Notes: generated by a model not told the origin, from the letters alone. A DNA stretch of 64,000 bases from Halapricum desulfuricans (GCF_017094505.1 NZ_CP064787.1:1798001-1862000); one strand, 5' to 3'; counted from the stretch's first letter, positions 24,761 to 34,049 are shown. Numbers and translations: made by a program.

Positions 24761-26455
24761 ATGAGCGAGCGCGTCGTGATCGTGGGCGGCAACGCCGGCG
24801 GCGCCAGCGCGGCGGCCCGACTCCGCCGGCTCGACGAATCGCTTGACATCGTCGTCTTCGAAAAGGGCGAGAACGTCTCGATCGGGACCTGCGGGATGCC
24901 CTATTACGTGGGCGACGCCATCGAGGATATCGACGACCTGCTCGTCCAGACGCCCCAGTCGCTGGAGACGCGCTTCGCGCTCGACATCCGGACTGAACAC
25001 GAGGTTATCGACGTCGATCCCGAGGAGAAGACAGTCACGGTCGCACACGACGGCGACACCGACACGGTGGCCTATGATTCGCTGCTCCTGTCGCCCGGTG
25101 CCGAGCCGATCGTCCCGCCGATCGACGGGATCGACGAGGCCGGGAACGTCCACACGCTGCAGTCGCTGTCGGCGGCAGAGGCGATCCGCGACCGCGTCGA
25201 AGCCGAGGGGACCGAACGCGCCGTCGTCATCGGCGGCGGGTACATCGGGCTGGAGGCGACCGAGAGCCTGCAGGAGGCCGGTCTGTCGGTCTCGCTGGTC
25301 GAGATGGAAGACCACGTGATGCAGGCGCTTGACTACGAGATGGCCGCCCAGATCAACAACCACCTCCGCGATCAGGGCGTCGACCTGTATCTCAACGCTC
25401 GCGCCGAATCGATCGACGGCGGCGACTCGACAACGGTCGAACTCGCCGACGGGACGGCCATTCCGGCGGACGTGATCGTGCTCGCGACGGGTGTCACCCC
25501 CCGGACCGAACTCGCCGAGGCCGCCGGGCTGGCGGTCGGCGACGCGGGCGGGATCGTCGTCGACGACCGGTTGCGGACGACCGAGGACGACGTCTACGCC
25601 ATCGGCGACGCGATCGAAGTGACCGACTGCGTGACCGGCGAGCCGGCACACGTCCCGCTGGCCGGGCCGGCAAACAAGCAGGGCCGGATCGTGGCGAACG
25701 TCATCGCCGGCCGCGAGGACAGCCAGGACTGCGTGCTCTCGACGTCGATCGCGAAGGTCTTCGAGAAGACGGTCGCCGCGACCGGCCGCAACGAACGCGC
25801 GCTCGAGACGGCCGGGATCGACTACGAGAAGTCGTTCACCTACTCGATGTCCCACGCCAGCTACTACCCCGGCGCCGAGCCGATGTGGATCAAGCTGATC
25901 TTCGATCCCGAGGACGGCCGCCTCTACGGCGCGCAGATTGTCGGCGGCGAGGGCGTCGACAAGCGCATCGACGTGATCGCGACCGCCATCGAGTTCGAGA
26001 AGACGGTCTTCGACCTGCAGGAGCTCGATCTCGCATACGCGCCGCCGTACGGGTCCGGGAAAGACCCCGTCAACATGGCCGGGTTCGCCGCGGGCAACAT
26101 CGTCTCCGGCGTCGTCGACGTGCTCCACTGGCACGACCTGGAAGACCTCGATCCGACCGAGTACACGCTACTTGACTGTCGGCCGCTGGAGGAACGCCAC
26201 GACGACGGCGAGATCTACGGCACCCGGAAACTCCCGCTGTCGAACATCCGAGAGCGACTCGACGAACTGCCCGAGGACACGACGATCGTCCCCCACTGCA
26301 AGGCCGGGCTCCGGTCGTACGTCACCACGCGAATCCTGACCCAGCACGGCTTCGACGCGAAGAACATCGCCGGGGGCTACGAGCTGTACCGCGAGGCCCA
26401 GCGCGACCGTGACGCCCGCGACCGCGGTGCCGAACTCGGGACGATTTTCCGGTAG
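24761..26455 (+). CDS. CoA-disulfide reductase-like oxidoreductase fused to rhodanese
   Basis: A 564-residue flavoprotein. Residues 1-450 form the pyridine nucleotide-disulfide oxidoreductase fold: FAD motif VIVGGNAGGASAAARLRR, active-site IGTCGMPYYVGD with the single redox Cys near residue 44 (the CoA-disulfide reductase and NADH peroxidase pattern), NAD motif VIGGGYIGLEATESL, second FAD motif DVYAIGDAIEV, and dimerisation domain with PYGSGKDPVN. Residues 460-560 are a rhodanese domain whose catalytic Cys is in HCKAGLRS. Such fusions reduce CoA disulfide or CoA persulfide, linking thiol balance to sulfane sulfur. It follows a possible leader ORF. Confidence 0.87.
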   Translation: MSERVVIVGGNAGGASAAARLRRLDESLDIVVFEKGENVSIGTCGMPYYVGDAIEDIDDLLVQTPQSLETRFALDIRTEHEVIDVDPEEKTVTVAHDGDTDTVAYDSLLLSPGAEPIVPPIDGIDEAGNVHTLQSLSAAEAIRDRVEAEGTERAVVIGGGYIGLEATESLQEAGLSVSLVEMEDHVMQALDYEMAAQINNHLRDQGVDLYLNARAESIDGGDSTTVELADGTAIPADVIVLATGVTPRTELAEAAGLAVGDAGGIVVDDRLRTTEDDVYAIGDAIEVTDCVTGEPAHVPLAGPANKQGRIVANVIAGREDSQDCVLSTSIAKVFEKTVAATGRNERALETAGIDYEKSFTYSMSHASYYPGAEPMWIKLIFDPEDGRLYGAQIVGGEGVDKRIDVIATAIEFEKTVFDLQELDLAYAPPYGSGKDPVNMAGFAAGNIVSGVVDVLHWHDLEDLDPTEYTLLDCRPLEERHDDGEIYGTRKLPLSNIRERLDELPEDTTIVPHCKAGLRSYVTTRILTQHGFDAKNIAGGYELYREAQRDRDARDRGAELGTIFR

Positions 26456-26465
26456 TCGGTCGCCG

Positions 26466-27536
26466 CTACTGTCGATCGTTCGGGGGTGGGACTTCATTGA
26501 CCGGCTCGTGTGCGACCGCGTACCCCTCTCCAGTCCTGTACACGTCCGTGGCCTCGTAGAAGGTAATCGACCGCTCCTGTTTCGTGCGGACGGGGAAGCC
26601 GTAGCGTTCGGCCTCGTATTCGAGCGTCTCGCCCGCCTCGCGCTGTCGGGCGACGAACTCGCGGTGGGCGCGGAGCCGACTGTCGATCACGTCACGGGAT
26701 CGCTCGGGCAGTGTCTCGATGCGCTCGTCGAATACCGCTCGAAAGTCCTCGTTCAACTCGTAGCCGATCGAGTTGCGCGCGGCGAGCATCGCCGCCAGCG
26801 AGGTGGTTCCCGTCCCCCAGAACGGATCGAGAACGGTGTCGCCGTAGACCGAGTACATGTTGATCAGCCGGTAGGGGATCTCGACGGGGAACGCCCCGGA
26901 TCGCTCCCGGAGGTCGTCGCTGTCGTCGAGCGCCTGGAGTGTCCCCTGCACGTCCGTCCAGACGTCTGAGAACCAGCGGTTGCGCTCCTCCCAGAAGTAC
27001 GCCGCGTCGTAGCGTCGCTGGGCGCGGGGCTCGAACTCGCGGCTGTCCCCGCCGTTGCGAAAGACCAGCACGTACTCGTGTTCGAGCGTGACGTAGGCGT
27101 TGGGCGGGACCATCCCCGAGCCCATGAACTTGGTCCCGGAGTTCGTGGGCTTGCGCCAGAGGATTTCGGGGAGCGGATCGAATCCCAGGTCCTCGAACGC
27201 GCCGCTGATCCGGTCGTGGTTCCGGAAGACGCGAAAGCGATCGCCGATGGAGCGGGTCGCGTCACCGACGTTGACACACGCGATGCCGCCGTCGACGAGC
27301 ACCCGATCTACCTCCCGCCAGACCGCATCAAGCGCGGCATGCATCCGCTCGAAGGCCCCCTCGCCGTCGCCCGCCTCGAGATCGGCGGCGACCTCGGGAT
27401 CGAGTTCGGCGAACAGGTCGTCCCACATCTCGATCATGGGATAGGGTGGCGAGGTGACGACGAGCTCGACAGAGTCGTCCTCGACGGCCGCGAGCGACCG
27501 CGCGTCGCCGGTCACGATCCGATGCGTTGTCTCCAT
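26466..27536 (-). CDS. zim: DNA methyltransferase, CTAG-specific Zim type
   Basis: Although the frame is open further, the ATG at 27536 (METTHRIVTGDARSLAAVED) overlaps the stop of the preceding gene by 1 nt and fits the family. The 356-residue enzyme has beta-class order: catalytic motif TSPPYPMIEMWDDLF at residues 31-45 and the SAM-binding DPFWGTGTTSLAAM in the second half. TSPPY is typical of N4-cytosine methylases. The haloarchaeal orthologue Zim methylates CTAG, which is rare in these genomes. There is no restriction enzyme beside it, as expected for an orphan methylase. It ends the polX operon. Confidence 0.78.
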   Translation of the reverse strand: METTHRIVTGDARSLAAVEDDSVELVVTSPPYPMIEMWDDLFAELDPEVAADLEAGDGEGAFERMHAALDAVWREVDRVLVDGGIACVNVGDATRSIGDRFRVFRNHDRISGAFEDLGFDPLPEILWRKPTNSGTKFMGSGMVPPNAYVTLEHEYVLVFRNGGDSREFEPRAQRRYDAAYFWEERNRWFSDVWTDVQGTLQALDDSDDLRERSGAFPVEIPYRLINMYSVYGDTVLDPFWGTGTTSLAAMLAARNSIGYELNEDFRAVFDERIETLPERSRDVIDSRLRAHREFVARQREAGETLEYEAERYGFPVRTKQERSITFYEATDVYRTGEGYAVAHEPVNEVPPPNDRQ

Positions 27537-28027
27537 CACTCGAGTTCGTCGACGGCGAGTTCCGACCGCTCGACGGCGAGCCGGAACGTCGGGACGGTCT
27601 TGCGGACGCGTTCGAGCACGCCCTTCTCGACGAGACTGTGCAGCGCCGACCGGACGTCCTCGACCTCGTAGTCGTCGTGGCCCGCGTCTTCGAGCGCGTG
27701 ATAGACCGACACGACGCTCTGGGTCGCCTCGTCGGGGCCGGCGATCACCTCGAGAATTCTGGCCTGAATCGGCGGCACGGTGACGTGCTGGTCGTCGTCG
27801 GTCCCCTCGACGAGCCCCGCCTCCTCGACGATCCGGCGGCCTTCTGGCGTCGCACAGATCAGGCTGTCCTCGTTGCGGTAGTAGTAGTCTTTGAGCTCCG
27901 ATTCGAGGTACTGGTGGACCTCGCTTCCGCTGTCCATGCCCCACCGGTCCTGGAGTTCGCTGTTCTTCGTCGGCGCGAGCGCAACGACGTCCGCCAGGCG
28001 TCGCTTCGCCGTCTCCTCGAGCGTCAT
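27536..28027 (-). CDS. DUF5797 family HTH-type protein
   Basis: A 163-residue haloarchaeal protein starting MTLEETAKRRLADVVALAPT. It has two winged-helix-like halves: residues 1-65 (KNSELQDRWGMDSGSEVHQYLESEL) and residues 85-150 (IQARILEVIAGPDEATQSVV, then VRSALHSLVEKGVLERV). The YYYRNEDSLICATPEG segment links them. This matches the haloarchaeal DUF5797 family, presumed DNA-binding. Its stop overlaps the start of the methyltransferase gene by 1 nt, so the two are coupled; it may regulate or assist the methylase. Confidence 0.8.
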   Translation of the reverse strand: MTLEETAKRRLADVVALAPTKNSELQDRWGMDSGSEVHQYLESELKDYYYRNEDSLICATPEGRRIVEEAGLVEGTDDDQHVTVPPIQARILEVIAGPDEATQSVVSVYHALEDAGHDDYEVEDVRSALHSLVEKGVLERVRKTVPTFRLAVERSELAVDELE

Positions 28028-28100
28028 CGCCCGTGGCTACGCACGTCGGGGAACAATGGTGTTGTGGTTCGACGCGCGTCGCCGGTCGCGCCGGCGCCGA

Positions 28101-28568
28101 TCACAGCTTCGAGAGCGTCTCTTCGACGTCGTCCCAGTGGCTCCCGCGCCAGAAGTGTTGTCCGCATTCCCGGCAGCGCCAGACCGCCTCGTAGTCGGGC
28201 TCGGGCGCGTAATCCGGTGTCGGCTCCTCCGGCGCGACCCGGGTCAGCGGCGCGTTGCAGGCACCGCAACGCGAGGGTTCGGCATCGAGTTCGAGGTCGA
28301 AGCCGGCGTCGCGAAACTCGCGCAACTGATCGACCGTGTCGCGGGATTCGATCAGCACCGCCTCGGGTGCCTGTCCGGCGAGGGAAACGTCTCTGGTCAC
28401 GACTGTGCGCCCCTCCGTCCGTGCGAGGGCGACGATCTCGTCGTCGTCCTCGACGCCGCGGCTCAGCGCGTAGGCGGCGTCGTAGCCACACATCCGCAGA
28501 TACGTCCCGAGCTTCCCGAGCATCGTGTCCAACAACAGCGCGGACTGGCGGTCGCGATCCGGGCTCAT
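28101..28568 (-). CDS. Mut7-C RNase-domain protein
   Basis: The ATG at 28568 (MSPDRDRQSALLLDTMLGKLG) overlaps the polX stop as ATGA and gives 155 residues. The N-terminal 90 residues are the PIN-like Mut7-C domain: LLDTMLGKLGTYLRMCGYDA, a DDDEIVALA segment and VVTRDVSLA, with Asp residues placed to bind metal. The rest is a zinc ribbon with CGAC and CREC pairs, as usual for the family. It should be a metal-dependent RNase; its target is unknown. It lies 73 bp upstream of the DUF5797 gene and is translationally coupled to polX. Confidence 0.85.
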   Translation of the reverse strand: MSPDRDRQSALLLDTMLGKLGTYLRMCGYDAAYALSRGVEDDDEIVALARTEGRTVVTRDVSLAGQAPEAVLIESRDTVDQLREFRDAGFDLELDAEPSRCGACNAPLTRVAPEEPTPDYAPEPDYEAVWRCRECGQHFWRGSHWDDVEETLSKL

Positions 28569-30304
28569 TCGACGAACCTCCTGATCGCGTCCTGGCCTCG
28601 CGTGTTGAGCACGTCGTCCGCCTCGGCCCACCCTCGACGGGCGGTATGCACTCCATAGCGCATGTATTCGTAACTGGCCGGCCGGTGGGCGTCCGTGTCG
28701 ATCACGATCGTCGCGCCGGCCTCGATCGCCGCACGAACCGCCTGCCCGCCGAGATCGAGTCGCCGCGGATTGGCGTTGACCTCGAGCGCCGTCCCCGCGT
28801 CGGCCGCTGCCGCGGCCAGCCGGTCGTATTCGATATTCAGCCCCGGGCGACGGTTGAGAAACCGCCCGGTCGGATGGCCGATGATATCGACCTGCGGGTG
28901 CTCGGCGGCGGCGATCAGCCGGTCCGTCCCGTCGCCGGAGAGGGCCGCGTGGGGCGAAGCGACGACCAGGTCCAGTTCGGCGAGCACGTCCTCGGCGACG
29001 GAGATCGAACCGTCCTCGCCGATGTTTGCCTCGACGCCCGCGAAGACCCCGATGTCGGCCTCCGCTGCTGCCGTCCGGATCTCATCGATCTGCTCGCGCA
29101 GTGTCTCGTCGTCGAGCCCGACGCCGCCGACCATCCCCGGGCCGGTGGCGTGGTCGGTGATCGCGACGTACTCGTGGCCGAACGCCGCCGCGCCCTCGAT
29201 CATCTCCGCGATCGTGTTCTCGCCGTCCGACGAGTCGGTATGGGTGTGCAGGTCGCCACGCACCTCCTCTTCCTCGAGCAGATCGGGCAACTCGCCGGCC
29301 GCGGCCGCTTCGATCTCGCCGCGCCCCTCCCGCAACTCCGGCGGGACGAGCGGGAGATCAAGCGCCGCGTACATCGACTGCTCGGTCTCGCCGGCGACCC
29401 GCTCGCCGACGCGCTGGCCGGCGTCGGGATCTTCGATGCCCGACACGTCGAAGACGCCGTACTCGTTCATCTTCAACTCGCGTTCGATCGCCCGGTTGCG
29501 CAGCGCGACGTTGTGGTCGCGGCTGCCGGTGAAATACTGGAGCGCGGACCCGAACTCCTCCGGGGCGACGACACGCAGATCGACCCGAACCGATCCGACA
29601 CGGAGGCTGGCTTTCGTCTCGCCGGCTTCGAGCACCGTCTCGGCCTCGCCCCAGTCGGTGAACGCCTCGACGACGCGCTCGCCGTCGTCGCTGCCGACGA
29701 GCACGTCGACGTCGCCGATCGTCGGCTTCCAGCGCCGCAGCGAGCCCGCGATCTCGACGGCTTCGACCGACGGCCGGTCGGCCAGATACGACCGCGCGGA
29801 CTCCCCGAGCGGGACCGCCTCGCCCAGCAACTGTCGCTCGTGGGCCTCTCTGGCGAACTCGATGCCCTCGAGGATGTTGCGCTCGGTCTTGGCACCGAAG
29901 CCCTTGATGTCCTGGATTGCTCCGGCCTCGGCGGCTTCTTCCAGATCGTCGAGCGTCCGGATTCCCAGCGCCTCGTAGAGCGTCCCGACGGTCTTCGGGC
30001 CGACCCCCTCGACGCCGGTCAGCGCGTCGATCTCGACCGGCAGTTCCTCGCGCAGTTCTTCGAGTTCGCCGATCGACCCGGTCTCGACGTACTCGACGAT
30101 CTTCGACGCGATGGCGTCACCCACGCCGTCGATCTCCCCGACGGCCTCAGTGCCCTCACCGGCGAGGCGCTCGATCGGTTCGGGGTGTTCGCGGACGTTC
30201 TCGGCCGCCCGACGGTAGGCCCGGGGCTTGTACTCGACGTCCATCGCCTCGAGACGGTCGGCCATCTCCGCCAGCAGGTCCGCGACGGCGTCGTTGCGGG
30301 TCAT
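28565..30304 (-). CDS. polX: Family X DNA polymerase with PHP nuclease (PolX)
   Basis: A 579-residue repair polymerase. The N-terminal 160 residues hold the helix-hairpin-helix region (DGVGDAIASKIVEYVETG and GVEGVGPKTVGTLYEALG). The polymerase domain follows, with GSLRRWKPTIGDVDVLVGSD carrying the two catalytic Asp residues and VRVDLRVV the third. The C-terminal PHP domain (DLHTHTDSSDG, AITDHATG, GVEANI, HPTGR, DTDAHRP) should provide 3'-5' exonuclease and AP-site activity. PolX fills gaps in base-excision repair. It overlaps both neighbours by 4 nt (ATGA), so it sits in the core of an operon. Confidence 0.95.
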   Translation of the reverse strand: MTRNDAVADLLAEMADRLEAMDVEYKPRAYRRAAENVREHPEPIERLAGEGTEAVGEIDGVGDAIASKIVEYVETGSIGELEELREELPVEIDALTGVEGVGPKTVGTLYEALGIRTLDDLEEAAEAGAIQDIKGFGAKTERNILEGIEFAREAHERQLLGEAVPLGESARSYLADRPSVEAVEIAGSLRRWKPTIGDVDVLVGSDDGERVVEAFTDWGEAETVLEAGETKASLRVGSVRVDLRVVAPEEFGSALQYFTGSRDHNVALRNRAIERELKMNEYGVFDVSGIEDPDAGQRVGERVAGETEQSMYAALDLPLVPPELREGRGEIEAAAAGELPDLLEEEEVRGDLHTHTDSSDGENTIAEMIEGAAAFGHEYVAITDHATGPGMVGGVGLDDETLREQIDEIRTAAAEADIGVFAGVEANIGEDGSISVAEDVLAELDLVVASPHAALSGDGTDRLIAAAEHPQVDIIGHPTGRFLNRRPGLNIEYDRLAAAAADAGTALEVNANPRRLDLGGQAVRAAIEAGATIVIDTDAHRPASYEYMRYGVHTARRGWAEADDVLNTRGQDAIRRFVE

Positions 30305-30780
30305 CGTTTCCCTCCCTGCGAACCGCGGCCGCCGCCCGACCCACCGCGCGGTCCGGCGCCGCTCGTCTCATCGCGGCCCAGCGCCTGTTTGAGGAACGTC
30401 ATCCATCGCTTCCGATCGGCCGCCTCCTTTGCCTGCTTTTCGCTCTCGATGTCGGACGGCTCTAGCGACTCCAGCCCTTCCAGCGCGCGGTCGATGCCGA
30501 CGATCGCCTCCGCGAGTCGCTCGCCTTCCTCGTAGGAGATCGATCCGGATTCGAGGCGGCGACGGCGCTGTCGGCGCTCGCGCCGGAGATTGCGCTTGGC
30601 CCGGTCGACGCGCTCGCGCTCGCCGGGCGGGACCGTCTCCCGGCGCTTGATCTCGAAGACGAACGATCGGAGGTCGATCGGTTCCCCCTGTACGTCGATC
30701 TCCTTGGGGATGGCGGCCCCGACCGTCGCCCCCTCGCGCTCGACGCGTTCGAGCAGTTGCTTGCGCTGGTACTCTTGCAC
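30301..30780 (-). CDS. DUF5788 family protein
   Basis: The frame is open to 30909, but the family begins at a GTG at 30780 (VQEYQRKQLLERVEREGATV as read, initiator Met), giving 159 residues. It is very basic and helical in its middle (VDRAKRNLRRERRQRRRRLE), which suggests nucleic acid contact, and ends in a flexible Gly-rich basic tail (GAGPRGGSGGGRGSQGGKR). This matches the haloarchaeal DUF5788 family; its role is unknown. It is the first gene of the operon and overlaps polX by 4 nt. It is divergent from the rhomboid gene across 91 bp. Confidence 0.82.
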   Translation of the reverse strand: MQEYQRKQLLERVEREGATVGAAIPKEIDVQGEPIDLRSFVFEIKRRETVPPGERERVDRAKRNLRRERRQRRRRLESGSISYEEGERLAEAIVGIDRALEGLESLEPSDIESEKQAKEAADRKRWMTFLKQALGRDETSGAGPRGGSGGGRGSQGGKR

Positions 30781-30871
30781 ACTCCCCCGTCGGGACCCCA
30801 CCGAGAAAAATCCACGCGTCCGCGCGAACCAGAGCACAATCCATTTGCCCCACCGGTTCGAAAGAGCGGTA

Positions 30872-31810
30872 ATGGCGACCTGCGACGTGTGTGGCAAGCA
30901 GACGAACATGCCGTATCACTGCCGTCACTGCGGCGGGACCTTCTGTGCCGACCATCGCCTCCCGGAGAACCACGACTGCCCGGGACTGGACGACTGGAAC
31001 GACCCCGGCGGGGTCTTCGACAGCGGCTTCGACGCCAGCGTGGAGACGTCACGGACCGGCGGGACCGACGGGCTCGCCGCCCGACTGGGGCTGGGCGGCG
31101 TCGGCGGGCCGCTCGGGTACTTCCGGGGGAACATGACCTACGTCTTCCTCGGGGCGATGTGGATCACGTTCATCCTGCAGGCGATCGTCCTCGCGGTCAG
31201 CGGTGACCAACTCCACCGGACGCTGTTCGTCCTCACGCCACAGCACCCCGAATACGTCTGGACGTGGGTGACCTCGATCCTCGCCCACGGGAGTTTCAGC
31301 CACATCGCTGTCAACAGTATCGTGATCTTCTTCTTCGGCCGACTCGTCGAGGATTACGTCGGCTCGCGGGACTTCAGCGCTCTGTTCGTCGCGAGCGGCG
31401 CGGTCGCCGGCCTCGGACAGATCGCGCTTCAGATCTATCAGGGGCTCGGTGCCGTTCCGAACGCCGGCGGCGTCCTCGGTGCCAGCGGTGCCGGTCTCGC
31501 CATCATGGGCGTGCTGACGATCCTCAATCCGAATCTGCGCGTCTACCTGTACTTCCTGCTCCCGGTTCCGATCTGGGTGCTCACGGCCGGGTTCGCCGTC
31601 GTGAGCGCGATCGGCGTCCTCGGGACGAGTCTCGTGGGCGGCGGCAACGTCGCCAATCTGGCCCACCTCCTCGGCCTGGTGATCGGGCTCGCGTACGGTC
31701 AGCGAGTCAAGGGTCGCGTTCGCGCGCCCAACCAGTTGCAGTTCGGTGGTGGCGGCCCCGGCGGGCCGGGCGGCCCGGGCGGGCCTGGAAGAGGCCGCGG
31801 GCCGTTCTAG
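30872..31810 (+). CDS. rhoII: Rhomboid protease with N-terminal AN1 zinc finger
   Basis: A 312-residue intramembrane serine protease. Residues 1-40 form an AN1-like zinc finger (ATCDVCGKQTNMPYHCRHCG, then FCADHRLPENHDC). The rhomboid core of six helices follows, with HGSFSHIAVNSI, the catalytic Ser in GASGAG and catalytic His in LAHLLGL. The C-terminus is a Gly/Pro-rich basic tail. The AN1 fusion and the endonuclease V gene right after it match the Haloferax RhoII locus, where the rhomboid affects protein N-glycosylation. The ATG at 30872 begins the zinc finger directly. Confidence 0.9.
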   Translation: MATCDVCGKQTNMPYHCRHCGGTFCADHRLPENHDCPGLDDWNDPGGVFDSGFDASVETSRTGGTDGLAARLGLGGVGGPLGYFRGNMTYVFLGAMWITFILQAIVLAVSGDQLHRTLFVLTPQHPEYVWTWVTSILAHGSFSHIAVNSIVIFFFGRLVEDYVGSRDFSALFVASGAVAGLGQIALQIYQGLGAVPNAGGVLGASGAGLAIMGVLTILNPNLRVYLYFLLPVPIWVLTAGFAVVSAIGVLGTSLVGGGNVANLAHLLGLVIGLAYGQRVKGRVRAPNQLQFGGGGPGGPGGPGGPGRGRGPF

Positions 31811-31812
31811 CG

Positions 31813-32598
31813 ATGGAGCCCGTCCGACCTGAGTTCGTCCCCGATCCGTCGCTGTCCCGCGAGGCGATGGAAGCGCTGCAGGACGAGATCGCTGCAGCCG
31901 CTGTTTTCGAGGACGATCTCGCCTTCGACCCCGGAGACGTCACGGTCGATCGGGACGGCGATCAGCGCTCGCTCGTCACCGCCGAACCGCCGGTGATCGC
32001 GGGCGTCGATCAGGCCTTCCTCGATGACGACCGCGCGGTCAGCGCCGCCGTCGCGCTCCGGGCGGGTGAGGTGATCGACGAGGCCACGGCCGTCGCCGAG
32101 ACGGAGATTCCCTATATCCCCGGACTGCTGAGTTTTCGGGAGGGTAACGCCGTCCTCGCGGCCCTGCAGTCGCTGTCGGTCACGCCCGATCTGACTGTCG
32201 TCGACGGGAGCGGCCGGATTCACTTCCGGCAGGCCGGGCTGGCGACCCACGTCGGCGTCACGCTCGATCGCCCGACCGTCGGCGTGGCGAAGAGCCTCCT
32301 CTGTGGGACGCCCCGAGAACCGGTTCCCGACCGATTGCCAGAGGGCGCGCGGATCCCGATCGAGGCCGACGACGGCGTGACCGCGCCGGACGGGACCGTG
32401 ATCGGCTACGCCTACCAGAGCCGCCAGTACGACCGCGGCTCGACCTCAATCAATCCGCTGTACGTCAGTCCCGGCCATCGGATCAGCGCAGAGACGGCCG
32501 TTGAGGTCGTCGAACGGACCTGCGGCGGCTACAAACTCCCGGAGCCGACGCGGCTGGCCGACGCGCTCGCCGACGAGGCCAAAGCCGAGTTCGGGTAG
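31813..32598 (+). CDS. nfi: Endonuclease V
   Basis: A 261-residue repair nuclease that cuts near deaminated bases (inosine in DNA, possibly in RNA). Conserved marks are VIAGVDQAFLDDD with the metal-binding Asp, YIPGLLSFREG including the family's PYIPG wedge, LTVVDGSGRIHFRQAGLATH and GVAKSLLCG. The ATG lies 2 nt after the rhomboid stop, so the two are co-translated, although their functions seem unrelated. With OGG, PolX and Dna2 this adds to the window's DNA repair content. Confidence 0.92.
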   Translation: MEPVRPEFVPDPSLSREAMEALQDEIAAAAVFEDDLAFDPGDVTVDRDGDQRSLVTAEPPVIAGVDQAFLDDDRAVSAAVALRAGEVIDEATAVAETEIPYIPGLLSFREGNAVLAALQSLSVTPDLTVVDGSGRIHFRQAGLATHVGVTLDRPTVGVAKSLLCGTPREPVPDRLPEGARIPIEADDGVTAPDGTVIGYAYQSRQYDRGSTSINPLYVSPGHRISAETAVEVVERTCGGYKLPEPTRLADALADEAKAEFG

Positions 32599-32669
32599 TG
32601 CAGCGTGCCCCGGACTGCGTCAACACCGCCAAAAGTTCTATACCGCTCTACTCCGATCACGTAGTCGGA

Positions 32670-33566
32670 ATGTTGCCAGTGTTACAGCAGGGGCTACCGA
32701 CAAGTATCGATCAGTTCACCAGCCAGTACGGAGACTTGCTCGTCTCCTTTGGAATCACGGTGCTGTCGTTCGTCGTGACGTTCTTGATTCTCTATCTCGT
32801 CGGCAAACCGATTCTCGTCCGCATGACCAAGCGGGCGCTCAACGCACGGGAGTTCTCGTCGTCGATCGTGAGTCTCGGGTCGAGTATCGCCGGGACGATC
32901 GCCGTCTTCGGCGCGGTGGCGATCGCCGCGGTCGTCGCCGGGTTCCCGGTGATCCTCTCGGCGTTCGCGACGATCTTCGCCGCCCTCGCACTCGGATTCG
33001 CCTTCGCCGCCAGCGACATCGTAGAGAACTTCATCGCCGGCATCTTCATCATCAAGGACAAGCCCTTCGAGGTCGGCGACTACATCGAGTGGGACGGCAA
33101 CGGCGGAGTCGTCCGCGAGATCAGCCTCCGCGTGTCGAAACTCGACACGTGGGACAACGAGCAAGTGACCGTCCCGAACGGCGATCTGGCGAACGGCACC
33201 GTCACCAATCCGATGGCCAACGAGACGCGCCGGGTCACCTTCGACTTCGGAATCGAGTACGACGCGAGCATCAGAGACGCCCGGTCGATCATTCTCGAGG
33301 AGGCAGCGAAGATCGACGGCGTCCTCGACGATCCGGAGCCGACCGCTCCCGTCACCGGACTCGCGGACTCCGCGGTCGTCCTCAACGGCCGCGTGTGGAT
33401 CAACCCGCAGGAAACCGGCGCCGGCGGCGTCAAACACAAACTCGTCGAGAACGTGAAACGGCGGTTCGACGCGGAAGGGATCGGGATGCCCTACCCGTAC
33501 ACGGAACTCACCGGCGCTATCGAAGTCGAACAGATCGGACACGACGGCGCTGTCGCCGACGACTAA
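32670..33566 (+). CDS. mscS: Small-conductance mechanosensitive channel (MscS family)
   Basis: A 298-residue channel. The start at 32670 (MLPVLQQGLPTSIDQFTSQYG) has a TATA box (TTCTATAC, 32636-32643) centred 30 nt upstream, which rules out the longer frame. Three membrane helices lie at residues 25-125, the third being the pore-lining TM3 (ILSAFATIFAALALGFAFAA). The beta domain follows with DKPFEVGDYIEW and VTVPNGDLANGTVTN, and then the alpha-beta end domain. It should open under membrane tension and release solutes on dilution stress. Confidence 0.92.
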   Translation: MLPVLQQGLPTSIDQFTSQYGDLLVSFGITVLSFVVTFLILYLVGKPILVRMTKRALNAREFSSSIVSLGSSIAGTIAVFGAVAIAAVVAGFPVILSAFATIFAALALGFAFAASDIVENFIAGIFIIKDKPFEVGDYIEWDGNGGVVREISLRVSKLDTWDNEQVTVPNGDLANGTVTNPMANETRRVTFDFGIEYDASIRDARSIILEEAAKIDGVLDDPEPTAPVTGLADSAVVLNGRVWINPQETGAGGVKHKLVENVKRRFDAEGIGMPYPYTELTGAIEVEQIGHDGAVADD

Positions 33567-33757
33567 CAACCTCGAGTCGAGAGGACCCTGAATTTTACTC
33601 GCAGTGGAGGTCACCAGTGTGTGTAAATCGCATTGCGTGTGTGTCTTGAGCAGGCCCTGATACGCAAGGGCTGAACGCGAGATCGACGGTGACCACGATG
33701 TGACACTCGACGGGTGAACCACAACGTTAGACTACCTCCAGTCCTCAGAACGGGTCG

Positions 33758-34030
33758 ATGACCACGTCCGTCACCGAGAACGGGATCACGGCACGCTACG
33801 AGGAGACCGAAACCGAGCGCTTGCTCGTCTTCGAGCGCGAGGGCGCGACTGCCGCGATCGCTCAGAACATCGACGGCTACGCCATGCTGAAGGTGCGGCC
33901 GAGCGCCGACGGCGACGAACTCGAGCGCTACTACGGGTTCGACATGGCGCTCGATCACGCCGCCGAGTTGCTCGGCGTCTCGCCACACGACCTGCCGGTC
34001 CCCGAGCCCGCCGACGACATGGGCATGTGA
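33758..34030 (+). CDS. Small conserved haloarchaeal protein, unknown
   Basis: A 90-residue acidic protein starting MTTSVTENGITARYEETETE. It has no membrane segment or cysteine. Predicted order is a beta hairpin (ITARYEETETERLLVFEREGA), a beta strand (GYAMLKVRPSADG) and a helix (FDMALDHAAELLGVSP). I do not place it with certainty (it may be DUF7111). It ends 19 bp before the convergent hydrolase. The 191 bp before it show no gene and only a weak promoter. Confidence 0.65.
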   Translation: MTTSVTENGITARYEETETERLLVFEREGATAAIAQNIDGYAMLKVRPSADGDELERYYGFDMALDHAAELLGVSPHDLPVPEPADDMGM

Positions 34031-34049
34031 CGGACGAAGGCTCTCGTCG

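Noticed and set aside
27527-30535. A 1002-codon plus-strand open frame
   Set aside because: It lies opposite the methylase, DUF5797, Mut7-C and polX genes, all of which have clear families. Long opposite-strand frames are common in GC-rich genomes, and its composition (Arg/Val/Asp-rich without motifs) is that of a shadow.
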